This document shows, in pieces, positions 35,501 to 46,779 of a stretch of 64,000 nt of DNA. Position 1 is the stretch's first letter. Every line of letters begins with the position of its first letter. This DNA comes from Escarpia spicata (lineage: Eukaryota; Annelida; Polychaeta; Sabellida; Siboglinidae). The notes under the pieces were generated by a model that was not told the origin of the DNA, ran no database searches, and saw only the letters and a list, made by a program, of their open reading frames with translations. Position numbers and translations under genes: made by a program. The stretch is from contig OZ023205.1 in NCBI GenBank assembly GCA_963995525.1, positions 48,351,748-48,415,747 of the forward strand, given 5' to 3'.

Positions 35501-38500
35501 ATGATAAGATCATAGGATGCCACTGAAATGAATGCCAATGAAATAAAGAGGTTTTTTTTACAGTTTTGCTCATAACAGATATTGATCAACTGTTACTGCC
35601 ATTGCATATTCACTTGTGCTGAGTTATATAAATTAGATTAATTAATAAAATACATTTAATATTTAATTTTTTTTAAATGTACTCATACTTTTACTCATAC
35701 TCGTGAGAATGTTCTCGTACTCATCCATCGTCAGAGTACTCATACTCATGAAAATGTACTCGCCCCCAGGTCTGACCGCAACTGTTGAAAGTAGGACCTT
35801 TCCTACTGTAAGGCTTGTGCAAAGAATTAGTGGCTACTGAAAAATACACTGCAATGGACAACGTTAATCGTGATGGTCCAAAAGTTTGCCTAATTATGTT
35901 ATCTCACATACTTCTGCAACTGAGGGCAGATTACCACAAAAATAGCCACTGTAAACATACTGGATGGTATTGATATTGGACCCCGCATCATATTACATAT
36001 GTACCCTACACATAAATCTGTCTGAAATGCCTGGTTCTAAAGGACAGTTTTTGAAGGCAATTTATGTGAAAACTACTTTATTGGTTTGACTAAATGGTTT
36101 CATCGTCTTGTGTACATTCTATTTATTGTACACAATTGCAACAGGTCAGAAAACTTGAAGACAAGGTGAGCTCTCTAGAAGTGGAGGTGAGGATATCTAA
36201 AGCCCAACATGAGGCTCAGCTACAGCAAAATATACCACTAACAAAGGTCGGCTACCATTTCTCTCTCTAGAAAGCATACATGATTTTGAGTTCTTTTTTA
36301 AATTGTGGCTTAAGAATAATTGAAGCAGAAAATAATGGATTTTTAAGGGCATTTTTAATTGTAAAGACAATTGATTTGTTCATATGGTATTTTGGTCTAT
36401 AAAATATTTGTTATCAATATTTTATTGTTAAATATAATTTAATAAGGTCCAGAAAGGTTGTTGAAATGTGTTTATGATATATGATAATCACAGAATACTA
36501 GATTTTAGATAAGGAAAACCTGGAGGAACTATACAATTGTGCAGTGCCTGTTATTACTATTATCATTTACACCCTTCAGAGAAGGAATGCTGCATTGTAA
36601 AATGTATGGGATAATGCAATGTTTGTATGAATATTGTTTATTAAGAGACGCTGTTGTGATCTGTCATATTTAATTAAAGTCCTTCTATAGGCTGCAAAAA
36701 CATCAGTTGATCCAGCACTTGTAAAGCGTCTCAATGCATCAATGCATCACCTGCACAAGGATTACCTCCAGCTGAAGATGGAGGCCAGCAAGAGATTCTC
36801 AGAACTACAGGAGTTCTTCAAACAGGTACAGTAGGCACTGAGTCTGTGGTACAGGATCACAGATGGCAGGAAGGAACAGCAGTTGAACTGCCAGTCGAGA
36901 CTACCATGGTCCAAGTCCACTTACTGTTTCATCAAAATTTGGACAATTTTGTTCATCCCCAAAAAAGGGAAAGATATGACACATGTGGACACAAACATTT
37001 GTTTGGTAGGGCCTGGGTTTCACATTTGGAATTTAAACCAAATGGGTGATTATATGTATCTAAGATACGCAATGCAGTTCGACTTGTGTGATATCTGTCA
37101 CACTAGCCATGACAAATCAAACACAATGTATGGGGATTTTCATTGGCATAATTTTTGGCTTGCCAAAATATACAATAAAGTGGATTTAATTATTACTATT
37201 AGTGCATAATTTTAATGTGCCGTATATCTGGGTTAAAACCATATAGTTCAATGTAAATATGGCTGGTGTCTTAAGATGTTCTGTGTTCTGTTTTGTAATT
37301 CAATGTCGGTGTGGCTGATGTCTTCAAGGGATGTGCTGAGTTTCTGGACAGCCAGATAACACTGAATACAGAGTTTTTGTGTGAAGATTCAGTGACATTG
37401 AATGAAAGACTTCATTTTTAGTGTACAAAGATGCATTTTTTTAATAGGAACACCTTACATATTATGAAACAGTGATCATTGGTGAATATTGTGAGCATAG
37501 AAACTATGAGATGGGTTGCCATGGGAACGAGTATATCCAAGATTGCCAACCACGCATAGTTGTTTTGTCATTTTTTTACTAGAAGGATGTATTTTTTAAT
37601 AGGAACACTTGGTACATTATGAAACTTGAGCATTCAAGGAAGATTGTGAGTATGGAATTTCTGAGATCGGTTGCCATGGGATCCACTAAAATCTAAGATG
37701 GCCGACCACGCTTAGTTGTTTTGTCATTTTTACACTAGAAGGGTGAACTTTTTGAATAGGAACACCTGATACATTATGAAACCTGGGCCATCAAGGAATA
37801 CAAGGGATGTTTTGTGTTCTTTCTTGTAGTTCAGTGTCAGTGTAGCAGATGTCTCCAATGGATGTTCTGTGTTCTGTCTTGTAGGTCAGTGTGGCTGACA
37901 TCTCCAAGGAATGTTCTGTGTTCTGTCTTGTAGCTCAATGTCAGTGTGGCTGACGTCTCCAAAGGATGTTCTGTGTTGTAGCTCAAAGTCTGGGTGGCTG
38001 ATGTCTCCAAGGGATGTTCTGTGTTCTGTCTTGTACCTCAATGTCAGTCTAGCTGATGTCTTCAAGGGATGTTCTGTGTTCTGTCTTGTACCTCAATGTC
38101 AGTCTAGCTGATGTCTTCAAGGGATGTTCTGTGTTCTGCTTGAAGCTCAGTGTCAGTGTGGCTGATGTTTCTGAGGGATGTTCTGTGTTCTGTCGTGTAG
38201 CTCAGTGCCAATGTGGCTGACATCTCCAAGGGATGTTCTGTTTTCTGACTTGTAGCTCAATGCCAGTGTGGCTGTCATCTCCAAATGATGTTCCGTGTAC
38301 TGTCTTGTAGTTAAACGTCAGTGTGGCTGTCATCTCCAAATGATGTTCTGTGTACTGTCTAGCAGCTTAGTGTCTGTGTGGCTGACATCTTCAAGGGATG
38401 TTCCATGTTCTGTCTTGCAGCTCAATGTCTGTGTGGCTGACATCTCCAAGGGATGTGCTGTACGAGGGAAGGAAATGGAAAGTCTCAGGCTGTTGTACCG

Positions 38501-41500
38501 CAAGGAAGCTATGCAGAGAAAACTCCTCTACAATAAAGTATGAAATATATTTGAACCTCGCTTTATGGTCATCTCGGTACAGCCACCTCTCAATGAAGGT
38601 CACCTTGGTAATACAGCCACCTCATAATGAAGGTCACCTCGGTAATACAGCCACCTCATAATGAAGATCACCTCAGTAATATAGCCACCTCGTAATGAAG
38701 GTCACCTCTGTAATACAGCCACCTCACAATGAAGGTCACCTTGGTAATATAGCCACCTCACAATGAAGGTCACCTTTGTAATACAGCCACCTCATAATGA
38801 AGGTCACCTCGGTAATACAACCACCTCACAATGAAGGTCACCTTGCTAATACAGCCACTTCACAACGAAGGTCACCTTGGTAATACAACCACCTCACAAT
38901 GAAGGTCACCTTGGTAATTCAGCCACCTCATAATGAAGATCACCTCGGTAATACAGCCACCTCACAATGAAGGTCACCTCGGTAATACAGCCACCTTAAA
39001 ATGAAATGAAGGTCACATCGGTAATACAGCCACCTCACAATGAAGGTCACCTTGGTAATACAGCCACCACAAAATGAAGGTCACCTCGGTAATACAGCCA
39101 CCTCACAATGAAGGTCACCCAAATCCTGGAAATTCATGCCTGCGGCAACCACACCCTTCTGCAGAGGATGAAACAGATGCTTGGTTTTGCATAATCCATC
39201 TGTAATTGTAATTATTTATTTAAAAAATTTAAAAGTGGAGTTATAATTGAAGTGAAAGTGAAAATTATTATTCTTGATTTTGTGCAATTGGACCAATGCC
39301 AAATGACAGCTCCTTCTTCCTCGTTCTTTTCAAACAAGGTGGCTGAGCTGTTTCCCTGAATTCGTTTTAGCTGCAAGAACTGCGAGGAAACATCCGCGTT
39401 TTTGCACGATGTCGTTTGGAAGACCTCACCAAGTGTTGTCTGCAGTTTCCATCTGACCAAGAAGTCCTTGTTCCAGGCAGAAAACCTTTGAAGTTTGACA
39501 AAATATTCTCACCCACATCATCCCAGGAAGAGGTTGGTTGGTTTGTTGGTTGGTGGGTGGGTGGTGGGTGGGTGATGGATGGGTGTGTGGGTTGGTTAAG
39601 TCATTGGTTAGTAACATGAGATTAATCAGAGCTTTGGTATCCATGAACAGGTAGGGAAATCTGTATTTAATTCTTTCATGCTATGTCTGTATTAGACGCG
39701 ATACGGTAGCCAATAGTTATGAGTGTTCTCATTGTGCTGCCCTCTGGTGTCAGGTGTTTGAGGACATGTGGCCAGTGATCACGTCGTGTGTGGACGGCTA
39801 CAATGTGTGTATCCTGGCCTATGGACAGACGTCGTCTGGGAAGACATACACCATGCAGGGCCCTCCTACCAACCCGGGAGTTAATGTCAGGTGGGATCTC
39901 CGTAATCAGCAACCCCTTGGGGTAACAGTAAAAGTCAAGTGTAATATGCTCAAATGTAAGAGCATATTATTCTGTGTGTGCATCTCTGCATAAATGAACA
40001 GAAAAAAATACATTATCATAAAAAATCATTATTTATAACATGACTTGTGTAATTGTAGTGTAATAACCCAAATGCATTGTACGTGTGCCAGCAGAGATTT
40101 GTTATGTTCGCTTATGGTTCTTCATTTGAATTATACTTTCCCTTTAGCATCAACTCATATATGAAGAAATTTACATGCCTGAAAAATCTACTATCTCACC
40201 TGAAGTCTATGGTCACAAATTGGGACCATAGATTGTTATAAAAATGTTGCTATATCTGTGTATGTTTACACAGACCAGATCTACACTACAGTAAAAATAC
40301 AGATTCAGTGTTCTCTAAGTAGTGTAATGACTATGTATTCAGACAGTGTACATTTTCGGACACCCTAAAAATCTATGAGAAGAATTATTTTAAGTGCTGT
40401 ATGTTTTCAGGCACCTATTTTTACGTGTTCGAATACATACAGTACATAATGAGTGTATGTTTTCAGACACCTATTATTTTTACGTGTTCGAATACATACA
40501 GTACATAATGAGTGTATGTTTTCGGACACCTACTATTTTTATGTGTTTTGAATACATACTGACACCTATTATTTTTATGTGTTCGAATGCGTACAGTACA
40601 TAATGAGTGTATATTTTCGGATATCTATTATTTGTACGTGTTCGAATACATACAGTACATAATGAATGTATGTTTTCGGACATCTAAAATATTATTTTTA
40701 CGTGTTCGAATACATACAGTACATAATGAATGTATGTTTTCAGACATCTGTTATTTTTATGTGTTCAAATACATACAGTACATAATGATTGTATGTTTTT
40801 GGACAGCCGAGAATTTAATTATTTTAGGTGTCCGAATACGTAGAATCACACGTTACATAGAGTCAATACATAGAGTCATTACGGTATATTACAAGATAGA
40901 AACCGTAATTAAGCAAACAGCTTGCCATGCTTTTATGTTCATGATGTTTTACAGGTCCTTGAAAGAACTGCTGAAAATCTGCAAAGAGCGCGACAATATT
41001 GACTACGTTATACAGGTAAATAACATTATCATGTGACAGGACTTTTTATTTTATTATCATTATTTTGAAAGTATTATGCTAGTGCATGTTAGCATCCAGA
41101 ATTAAATGTTGAACACTTTTTGGAGCACTTGACCAGTGAATCTGTCCCGCCATTTGGTAGATCAGAAGCCAATGGTCCAAAGTGGCACATGAACATGGAA
41201 ACATTGCTCCATCCACTGCGCCACTGCATCACACTTCGTTGCAGTGATATTTCAGACGACAAATCTGTGTAATATGCTCCATGTGTGCCATTCTTCTACA
41301 TGTATGTTCGGTCACAGGTTTCCATGGTGGAGATTTACAACGAAACGATTCAGGACCTGTTAACAAGCAGCACCCAAGTCCTGGAAATCCGTGCCCATGG
41401 CAACACCGTCCTGCTGCCAGGGATGAAACAGATGCATGTACAGAGTCTGGAAGACATCACGAATGTCTTTCAGGTGGGCTCAGAAAACAGGAAGACGGCA

Positions 41501-44500
41501 TCGACAAAGATGAACTCAGAGAGGTAGGCATTTGTATACGGTACATTATTTGTGATATCATTACAGTAGTCCCTCTCTTCAGCAGATCCCCTGACGAGGG
41601 GACACCAAACAGCAAATATTACCAGTGTCTGGAAAAGATGAACTGGTTGCCAGCGTATGAAATGGTGGAACGCATTACCAAGTGACGCACAATTTGTGCA
41701 TTAATGAATCTTTCGAAATTGGATGAAAAATGAAGTGAGACAATTAACAATTGTACCCATTACCATTTTTAATATTTAATTAACGTTCACGCTGCATGTA
41801 GCAACTGATCTAAATATCCGGTTGATCATTTCCAGGTTATTATTTTAGCCGGTAGGGGGTATCCAAAATCATCAACTTGCGAATTACTTACAAAGTATTT
41901 TAGCTAAAGAATATCTAAATCGTTCGAGAATACTAATTTATAAAATGTTGTAACGGCGATGTTTTGTTTGACATTTTTTGTTGAATGCTGCCATACATGC
42001 AGCAAAATCTACTGCAACGTCGGGCCGATACCGTTGGCGTTGCGTAGGCTAGTGGCAGTGAGTGAGTGACCAGTGCGCGGAGGGAGTCGGGCGGACGGTG
42101 CCAGGCGGGCGATATGACTTCATGACTAACTGTTTGTTTTTTAATTCATCACATTAATAATAAACAGATGTGCTTAATTCCTTCAGTCAATGTGTTGACA
42201 TATTGCCACATCTTTACCATGTGTCGGTTGTACTGGTCTGAACTCCAGCACTAAGATGCCTGTCCCTCTGATGAGCGGACACCCGCCATGTCGGGACACT
42301 TATGCTTGGATACAGATGTGTCCGCTGAAGAGAGGGACTACTATATATGAATGGAAATGAGAGAGGTCTTATATAACTGAAAACAAAAGAGTTTGTTACT
42401 GGTTAGAAGGAGAAACTGATATAAAGATGAAGAGACCAGATAGCGGCTGGCAGGAGAGATCTTGAAATGGCAGTGGTGAACAGCCGAGGGTGTGAGAGAA
42501 TAGCAAAGGATTGGGATAGATGGAGACGACTGGTCAAGAGGATAGAACAGTCCCAGCTCATTTAATGGTGAAGACTATATTGTTGTGACAGAAATTTGTA
42601 TTAGGCTGCTTTGAAATCATATTTAGTTATAAATGCTGGATCATCATTAACCATTTCAGTACTACAGCCCCCAGATGCTGTGATCACTGAATACTGCATT
42701 CCCAGTGACTTCATATGAACATCGATTGCCTCACTTCAAGTCAAGATTTCAGCAACTACATTTTACTAATAGAACATCATGTATATTTTGAAAGTAAAAT
42801 AATCGTTAGTTAATTAAGACACATTTCAATTTTGTAGTCATGATAACCATAATAATAATGATAATTACGTCATTCATCATTAGCGTAATGATCGTCAACT
42901 ATATTGTTGCTGTTAGTTTCAGGCTTGCCGCCGTAGGTAACGTCTGTAAAATATATGTATTCCGATCATAAAAAACATTTAATCTGATCGTCACCGGCAA
43001 AATCCAACAAAATACATCACTAAAACTATAAAACAATCAGTCTAAGGAAGCTATTACATGGTAAATTGCCATCGCTATCATAACTAACATCATCTGCCAT
43101 TACGGCTCTCAAGGATTTTTGCAGACAGTTATACAAAAACCGCACAAATCTCGAAATAAATTTACTGAACAATAATCCACAAATACTGCTGTTGAAATGC
43201 TAAGGTATCAGCCGTAAAGATGCTTTATAAAATGTACCTACATATAGCGGATAGTTGTAAGTAAAACCGATTTGAATATAGCAGATATTGTCAATGCCGA
43301 AGAACCAGCCTGTTGTACTGTAGTGTCACAGACCGCGTGGCCAGTAATCCGGCCTGTCATACTGAAATGGTTAAACTCCTTTTTGTAACAAACATTTACC
43401 TATCTGCCAAAGAGACCAATGTTTGAGAGCAATAATTCTTCCGTTCGTTTCCCGATCTCATCTGCAGAAGAGACCCACGTTTGGGACAGATGTTTCTTCC
43501 TTCCACTTACCAATATTATCTATGGAAGTCAAGCAGACCAGTGTTTTATGACCAATGTTTCGTTCTTCCAGTTCGCGGTCTCATCTCATCTGCATGATCA
43601 CTGTCGAAGGTCACAACCGCACAAGTGGAACGACCTCATGGGGAACATTGACCTTGTGTGACCTTGCAGGCTCAGAGAGGGTTGGGAAGACGGAGGCTAC
43701 GGGAAAGAGGCTAGTGGAAGCAGCAGCCATCAACAAGTCACTCTCTGCTCTTGGACAGGTTTGTGGGGAGTGACAATGACAAAACATCTTACAGTGCAAG
43801 ATGTATATTTATACATCTTACAGTGTAGGCATTCGGGGAAATCAATACCAAATATGAGTCACTGTTATCATTGACAGAGTTCACAAAATGTTAAATCGCT
43901 CATGATACAGCTAATGCTAAGTACAGTGTATGTGAAGATTTTGTAGGACCATCCACTACAATTCATGTTCCTATTGTGCATAATTCTAATTAGATTTCAG
44001 AAAAAAAATTGTTAGAAAGAATTCAGAATAAAATGTGCAGGTTCAGTATGTCACTATTGTCTTTTTTAGGTGTTCACAGCATTGAGAACAGGGCAACTAC
44101 ACGTCCCTTATAGGAACTCCAAACTCACTCACATACTTCAGCCCAGTCTAGGGGGTGATGCCAAGGTACGTCTACTACTCCCACCCCAGTCAGTTGGTTC
44201 TGTTCTAAGGCCTTTTATGAATATTTGAGTTTGTAGAATCAAATCATATAAATAGTTAGTTTACGTGTCATTTGATATCAAATAAAAATTGTTTAGATTT
44301 TATTTCTAATTTCTCTATAAGATTTTAAGTCAGTTTGACATTGATTTCTGGGATATTGTGTTTCACTGATTGTTTTATTCTGTTTTACCTTCTGTGAAGT
44401 GTTGCTGCTGACTGTATCCAGAATGTGCATCTTGTCTTGCAGGCATGCATGTTTGTCACCATCTGTCCTGATGCCGCAAACCTCGCAGAGACTATTAGCT

Positions 44501-44613
44501 CTCTTGAATTTGGATCCAATGCCAGACAGGTACAACTTGGCCAGGCAAAACAGAATGTCCAGAAGAGGGCACCACGAGGACTCGGCAGTGTTAATGAAGA
44601 TGTCGACTCCTAG
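30054..44613 (+). CDS. Kinesin copy B: C-terminal motor, kinesin-14-like, 18 exons
   Basis: Paralogue of copy A in the opposite orientation, about 773 residues. Exons: 30054-30299, 30808-30915, 31366-31437 (or 31440), 31689-31823, 32434-32547, 33502-33610, 34130-34221, 34549-34620, 36145-36246, 36691-36825, 38421-38537, 39371-39532, 39754-39890, 40955-41015, 41318-41523, 43572-43758, 44070-44165, 44443-44613. Phases agree throughout, so the gene looks functional. Exon 3 has lost the donor position used in copy A (GACAAG is followed by CC, not GT); a GT three bases later adds one codon. Exon 7 begins at a CAGCAG tandem acceptor, allowing 34127 or 34130. Two start codons are adjacent at 30054 and 30057. 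An AATAAA at about 45073 is a possible poly(A) signal. Confidence 0.9.
30395..30560. repeat. Dispersed repeat family, copy 4
   Basis: TTTAACCAGATTTAGCAAG and GATTGCCATCTAACG are followed by CTTCTTGAGAGTCCAATAAT. It lies in intron 1 of kinesin B, in the same orientation as the copy at 2165. Confidence 0.5.
33110..33440 (-). pseudogene. LINE C-terminal fragment in intron 5 of kinesin B
   Basis: The minus strand encodes [18 protein letters not shown], then [18 protein letters not shown], the typical end of a LINE ORF2 (arginine-rich '[10 protein letters not shown]' tail). A stop follows after RWRGGC, and sequence resembling a further tail ([12 protein letters not shown]) continues in frame. Only the last about 100 codons are present, as expected for a 5'-truncated copy. 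Confidence 0.75.
33502..38537 (+). CDS. Kinesin B UBA-like segment and coiled coil (exons 6-11)
   Basis: Exon 6 ([21 protein letters not shown]) closely matches copy A. The stalk exons 7 to 11 are less conserved, as is usual for coiled coils, but keep length: exons 8, 10 and 11 are exactly as long as in copy A. Exon 11 starts with [16 protein letters not shown], whereas copy A has [16 protein letters not shown]. The B-specific start of this exon is what was amplified in the 55-bp array upstream. Introns hold a LINE tail and a hAT-like element. Confidence 0.8.
34711..35774. mobile_element. Non-autonomous hAT-like element with 8-bp target duplication
   Basis: The element begins CAGACCTGGGGC and ends with its inverted partner GCCCCCAGGTCTG. 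It is flanked on both sides by ACCGCAAC (34703-34710 and 35775-35782), a perfect 8-bp duplication as made by hAT transposases. Both ends are packed with TACTCG/TACTCA phrases, which may be transposase-binding repeats. No transposase frame is present in its 1064 bp, so it depends on another element. It lies in intron 8 of kinesin B. Confidence 0.88.
37276..38420. repeat. 55-bp tandem array made of the exon 11 acceptor and exon start
   Basis: Units of 54-55 bp (two shortened to 48-49) run up to the real exon 11 acceptor at 38420. Each holds a pyrimidine-rich TTCTGTGTTCTGTCTTGTAG, then CTCAATGTCAGTGTGGCTG, then ATGTCTCCAAGGGATG, that is, the acceptor plus about 35 bases of exon. Around eleven clear units lie between 37800 and 38450 and one isolated unit at 37276-37345. 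The array is absent from copy A, so it arose after the gene duplication. Since 55 is not a multiple of three, each unit shifts the frame. Confidence 0.9.
37425..37800. repeat. Tandem repeat of about 165 bp inside the acceptor array
   Basis: Just over two copies, sharing TTTAATAGGAACACCT, ACATTATGAAAC, GGTTGCCATGGGA and CGACCACGCTTAGTTGTTTTG-like phrases. It separates the first acceptor unit from the main 55-bp array. Confidence 0.8.
38571..39115. repeat. 34-bp minisatellite in intron 11 of kinesin B
   Basis: About 16 copies of a 34-bp unit with core GGTAATACAGCCACCTCA followed by CAATGAAGGTCACCTC. It starts about 35 bp after the exon 11 donor and ends where a fragment resembling exon 15 begins. 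Confidence 0.95.
39116..39185 (+). pseudogene. Orphan fragment of kinesin exon 15
   Basis: The block AATCCTGGAAATTCATGCC, GCGGCAACCAC and AGGATGAAACAGATGC matches the middle of exon 15 (about 41377-41438: GTCCTGGAAATCCGTGCCC, TGGCAACACC, GGGATGAAACAGATGC). It lacks splice sites and lies in intron 11, about 2.2 kb before the real exon. It is a decayed partial copy, likely created by local duplication or template switching beside the 34-bp array. Confidence 0.8.
39371..44613 (+). CDS. Kinesin B motor domain (exons 12-18)
   Basis: All motor signatures are present and phase-consistent: [13 protein letters not shown]-loop [23 protein letters not shown], switch I SESSRSH made across the exon 15/16 junction, switch [13 protein letters not shown], and [16 protein letters not shown]. 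Exon 12 is one codon shorter than in copy A. The tail after the motor differs (ends NEDVDS rather than DDDDF). Very low divergence in exons 13, 16 and 17 argues for selection or gene conversion between the two copies. Confidence 0.92.
39555..39572 (+). other. Predicted G-quadruplex motif near the exon 12 donor of kinesin B
   Basis: GGGTGGGTGGTGGGTGGG has four G3 tracts with short loops and lies 22 bases after the exon 12 donor, on the transcribed (RNA-like) strand. G-quadruplexes near 5' splice sites can affect splicing; a role here is inference. Copy A has only GGTT/GGTG runs at the same place. Confidence 0.7.
40375..40850. repeat. Tandem repeat of about 60 bp in intron 13 of kinesin B
   Basis: Seven to eight copies of a unit with TTTTACGTGTTCGAATACAT, ACAGTACATAATGA and GTATGTTTTCGGACA. 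One copy is truncated near 40545-40565. The long open frames on both strands are products of the repeat. Confidence 0.93.
41564..42343. mobile_element. Non-autonomous TIR element, pogo/mariner-like
   Basis: The left end CAGTAGTCCCTCTCTTCAGC matches the inverse of the right end (TAGTAGTCCCTCTCTTCAGC on the other strand). Both sides are flanked by TA, the target of Tc1/mariner and pogo transposases. A second pair of GTCC...GGACACC phrases lies just inside each end. There is no transposase frame in 780 bp. It lies in intron 15 of kinesin B, directly after exon 15. Confidence 0.75.
43385..43571. repeat. Short array next to the exon 16 acceptor of kinesin B
   Basis: Two units of about 60 bp before the real acceptor repeat the order ACCAATGTTT, TTCTTCC, (GTTCG)TTTCCCGATCTCATCTGCAG. 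The real one reads CCAATGTTTCGTTCTTCCAG then TTCGCGGTCTCATCTCATC. It corresponds to the longer array at 3640-3960 in copy A, so this array predates the gene duplication. Confidence 0.7.
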
Positions 44614-44689
44614 CAGACCTCCAAATGGCATAGTATCACTTAGCAATGACAGTGATCTTAAACAATGTAGCCAATCAGAGGTGTTTTAA

Positions 44690-44810
44690 CCCCAGATAGT
44701 AAGTGGACAAGGAAGCCTTTGGCTTATCAAGTGTCCAACAATTTGTCATGTGCAGCTCACCCTTATCTGATATCTGTCAATTAGATTTTAAAACAATGTC
44801 ATATTCACTC
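44690..44810. repeat. Dispersed repeat family, copy 5
   Basis: GGCTTATCAAGTGTCCAACA and CACCCTTATCTGATATC phrases match the copies at 2165 and 30395. Both kinesins have a copy in their 3' flank, 80-300 bp after the stop, so this insertion may predate their duplication. Confidence 0.5.
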
Positions 44811-45870
44811 TTCTAGCGGTACCGTAGTTATTAAATAAATGGTTCGATTAATTTATTGTCCTCTGTGAGAATGAGTTCTTTCCCATATTTGTCCTAGTGT
44901 TCCTTAGCTAAGGCTGCAAGCTTGGTGCAGTATTGGGTATAACTGCATATGATAATGTTTAAAAAATCTGTTAAAACCGGATTTTAAGGACAATATTGTA
45001 CAGCATAGTTAATGAGAATGCAGTCCTCATTGTTTTCTTCCCAGTAGAGTCTACACCTCATACTTTCAACAAATAAAGTTATGGTATGTCCTTTCCTTGT
45101 TTATTAACGTATATTTATACAGCTTTATATTGTTCTTAAAACTAGAATAAATAATATTATGTTAAATATATACTGCCAGCCAAACTGTATTTAATCATCC
45201 CGTAATTGAATTCGCAAACTGAAAGTTACACCCACAAATTTTTTTAATTATAAACAGTTAGCTGAGTTACCCGGTGTTAGCCGGGAGGAAAGGCAGTCAT
45301 ACATCTTCAAATCATTTGCGCTGAAATCTAAAAAAAATTGTTGACATAATTATGAACATTGGAAATAGACCAAACCTCAAATGCCCAACATTTGAGTTCC
45401 AGACACCCCAAACCCATCCCAAATGTTTCCAGCCTACTAGTACTCGCATTAATAAATTGTAAATGGACACTGGCCTAGCTTTTAGGACAACCTTTTGTCA
45501 GAAATCGCAGGCGCTCACCCGTGTAACTGACGTATAACCAGCAACAGGCAGCTGGGTTACTTGTAATGTTAATAATATAAAAACTAATACATTTGTCTGC
45601 ATGCACCCAGTGACACATTTGTACATGGAATAATTACCTGTACAATGATATAGAAAAACATTAAATTCCATGGCTGGAACTCCACAGAATTGTTGCAGTG
45701 TATCATGTATTTTAGGATTTTCACATTGTGTATATACCCCTGCGTGTATGTTTGTTTGTGGGACATAATTTTTTTTATTTAAAATATATCTAAATCTAGT
45801 TTAGTCTTTATAATTCACTAATCTGTTGCAAATTCCACGTCAGTGATCACATTGAAGCTGTCTTTACAGA
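44811..45870. other. AT-rich intergenic stretch, no gene recognised
   Basis: It follows the 3' end of kinesin B and includes two AATAAA motifs (about 44834 and 45073). No coding or repeat structure could be assigned. Confidence 0.5.
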
Positions 45871-45879
45871 CAGGTGACT

Positions 45880-46290
45880 GTTCATCCTGTAGATATGGCC
45901 ATGCAAGCTTTTTCAGGATGAGGCAAATGTTTTGTTGGTTGATGAAGTTTGGTATTGGAGATGTATCAGGCCAGTACAGTTTCATTATCTTCCTTAGGCA
46001 GTGTTTGGGAAGCTGGAAAGTCTATTGGTGTCTTGCTGTGTCATGCACCAGCACTCTTAATTGAGCCAAAGAGGAGCACAGAGAGCACATTACTCTGGAA
46101 GGTTTTGTGTGTTGTCTTTCAGGAGCATACTAAGGGCCTTCATAGCAGTTCTTGATTTACAAATGTTGATCTGGCTTTTCTCAATCATATTTTTGGTGTC
46201 TTCTTCTGCACCTGCTTGAAGGCAGATGATGCAGCCATGGTAAGTATTTGTAAGAACAATGTTCACGCATGCGCTGAGGTTGGTCTGACA
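45880..46290 (-). pseudogene. Decayed LINE reverse-transcriptase tail
   Basis: The minus strand, read across several frameshifts, resembles the RT thumb and tail of a LINE: a helix-rich part (AEEDTKNMIEKSQINICKS), then a LLFGSIKSAGA stretch where relatives have LLYGSECW, then YISNTKLHQPTKHLPHPEKA. Stops and shifts are many. Assignment rests on this order of motifs and is moderate. Confidence 0.45.
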
Positions 46291-46609
46291 AAGAGCACAG
46301 TGACGCAATAGAGTGACACATTAATTAGAGTAGAGTGTCTGCAAGCGCCACGCGTGTGCGATCTGGAGAAGGAGTCGAGATCGGAGCTCTTGTGGACACT
46401 CTATTGTCCTCAAGAGGCCTGATATCTGAACTTGTTGACATACTCGCGACTCAACAATTACTTATCACAATAGGTCGCGATGTCAAGTTGCTGATTGTCA
46501 ATGCTTTCGTCTTTTTCGCATTGTTGTCTGTGTGTATGTCTGGCCGTAGCATATAATGGGCTGGCTTTAAGGAATCAACATTGGTGATGTTACATATATA
46601 CATAAAGTG

Positions 46610-46770
46610 ACGTAATTGTTGTTACATATTTACGGATGATGACGTAATTTATCTTTCTGTGTAATTGACGGACTCACCGTGAGGATATTCATTCATATAC
46701 GTTACTGACAGACCATGTAATCATAACAATTCAGTTAAACCGGGACGATGAAAGTCGGTATGCGTCTGTA
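46610..46770. repeat. Left member of a direct repeat flanking a LINE fragment
   Basis: ATTTACGGATGATGACGT, AGGATATTCATTCATA and GACCATGTAATCATAACA recur in the same order at 48220-48335 (ATTTGCGGATGATGATGT, GTGGACATTCATAC, GACCATGTAATGATAACA). The right member lies just downstream of the last exon of the Death-domain gene. Confidence 0.7.
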
Positions 46771-46779
46771 GACACGGTC

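Noticed and set aside
39890..39960. Read-through of exon 13 into intron ([10 protein letters not shown]), similar in both kinesins
   Set aside because: The donor and the in-phase exon 14 fit the kinesin family. The shared intron start probably reflects recent duplication, though a retained-intron isoform cannot be excluded.
40394..41036. Long plus-strand frames with repeated Tyr/Phe/Cys
   Set aside because: They come from the 60-bp tandem repeat; only the last part contains the real exon 14.
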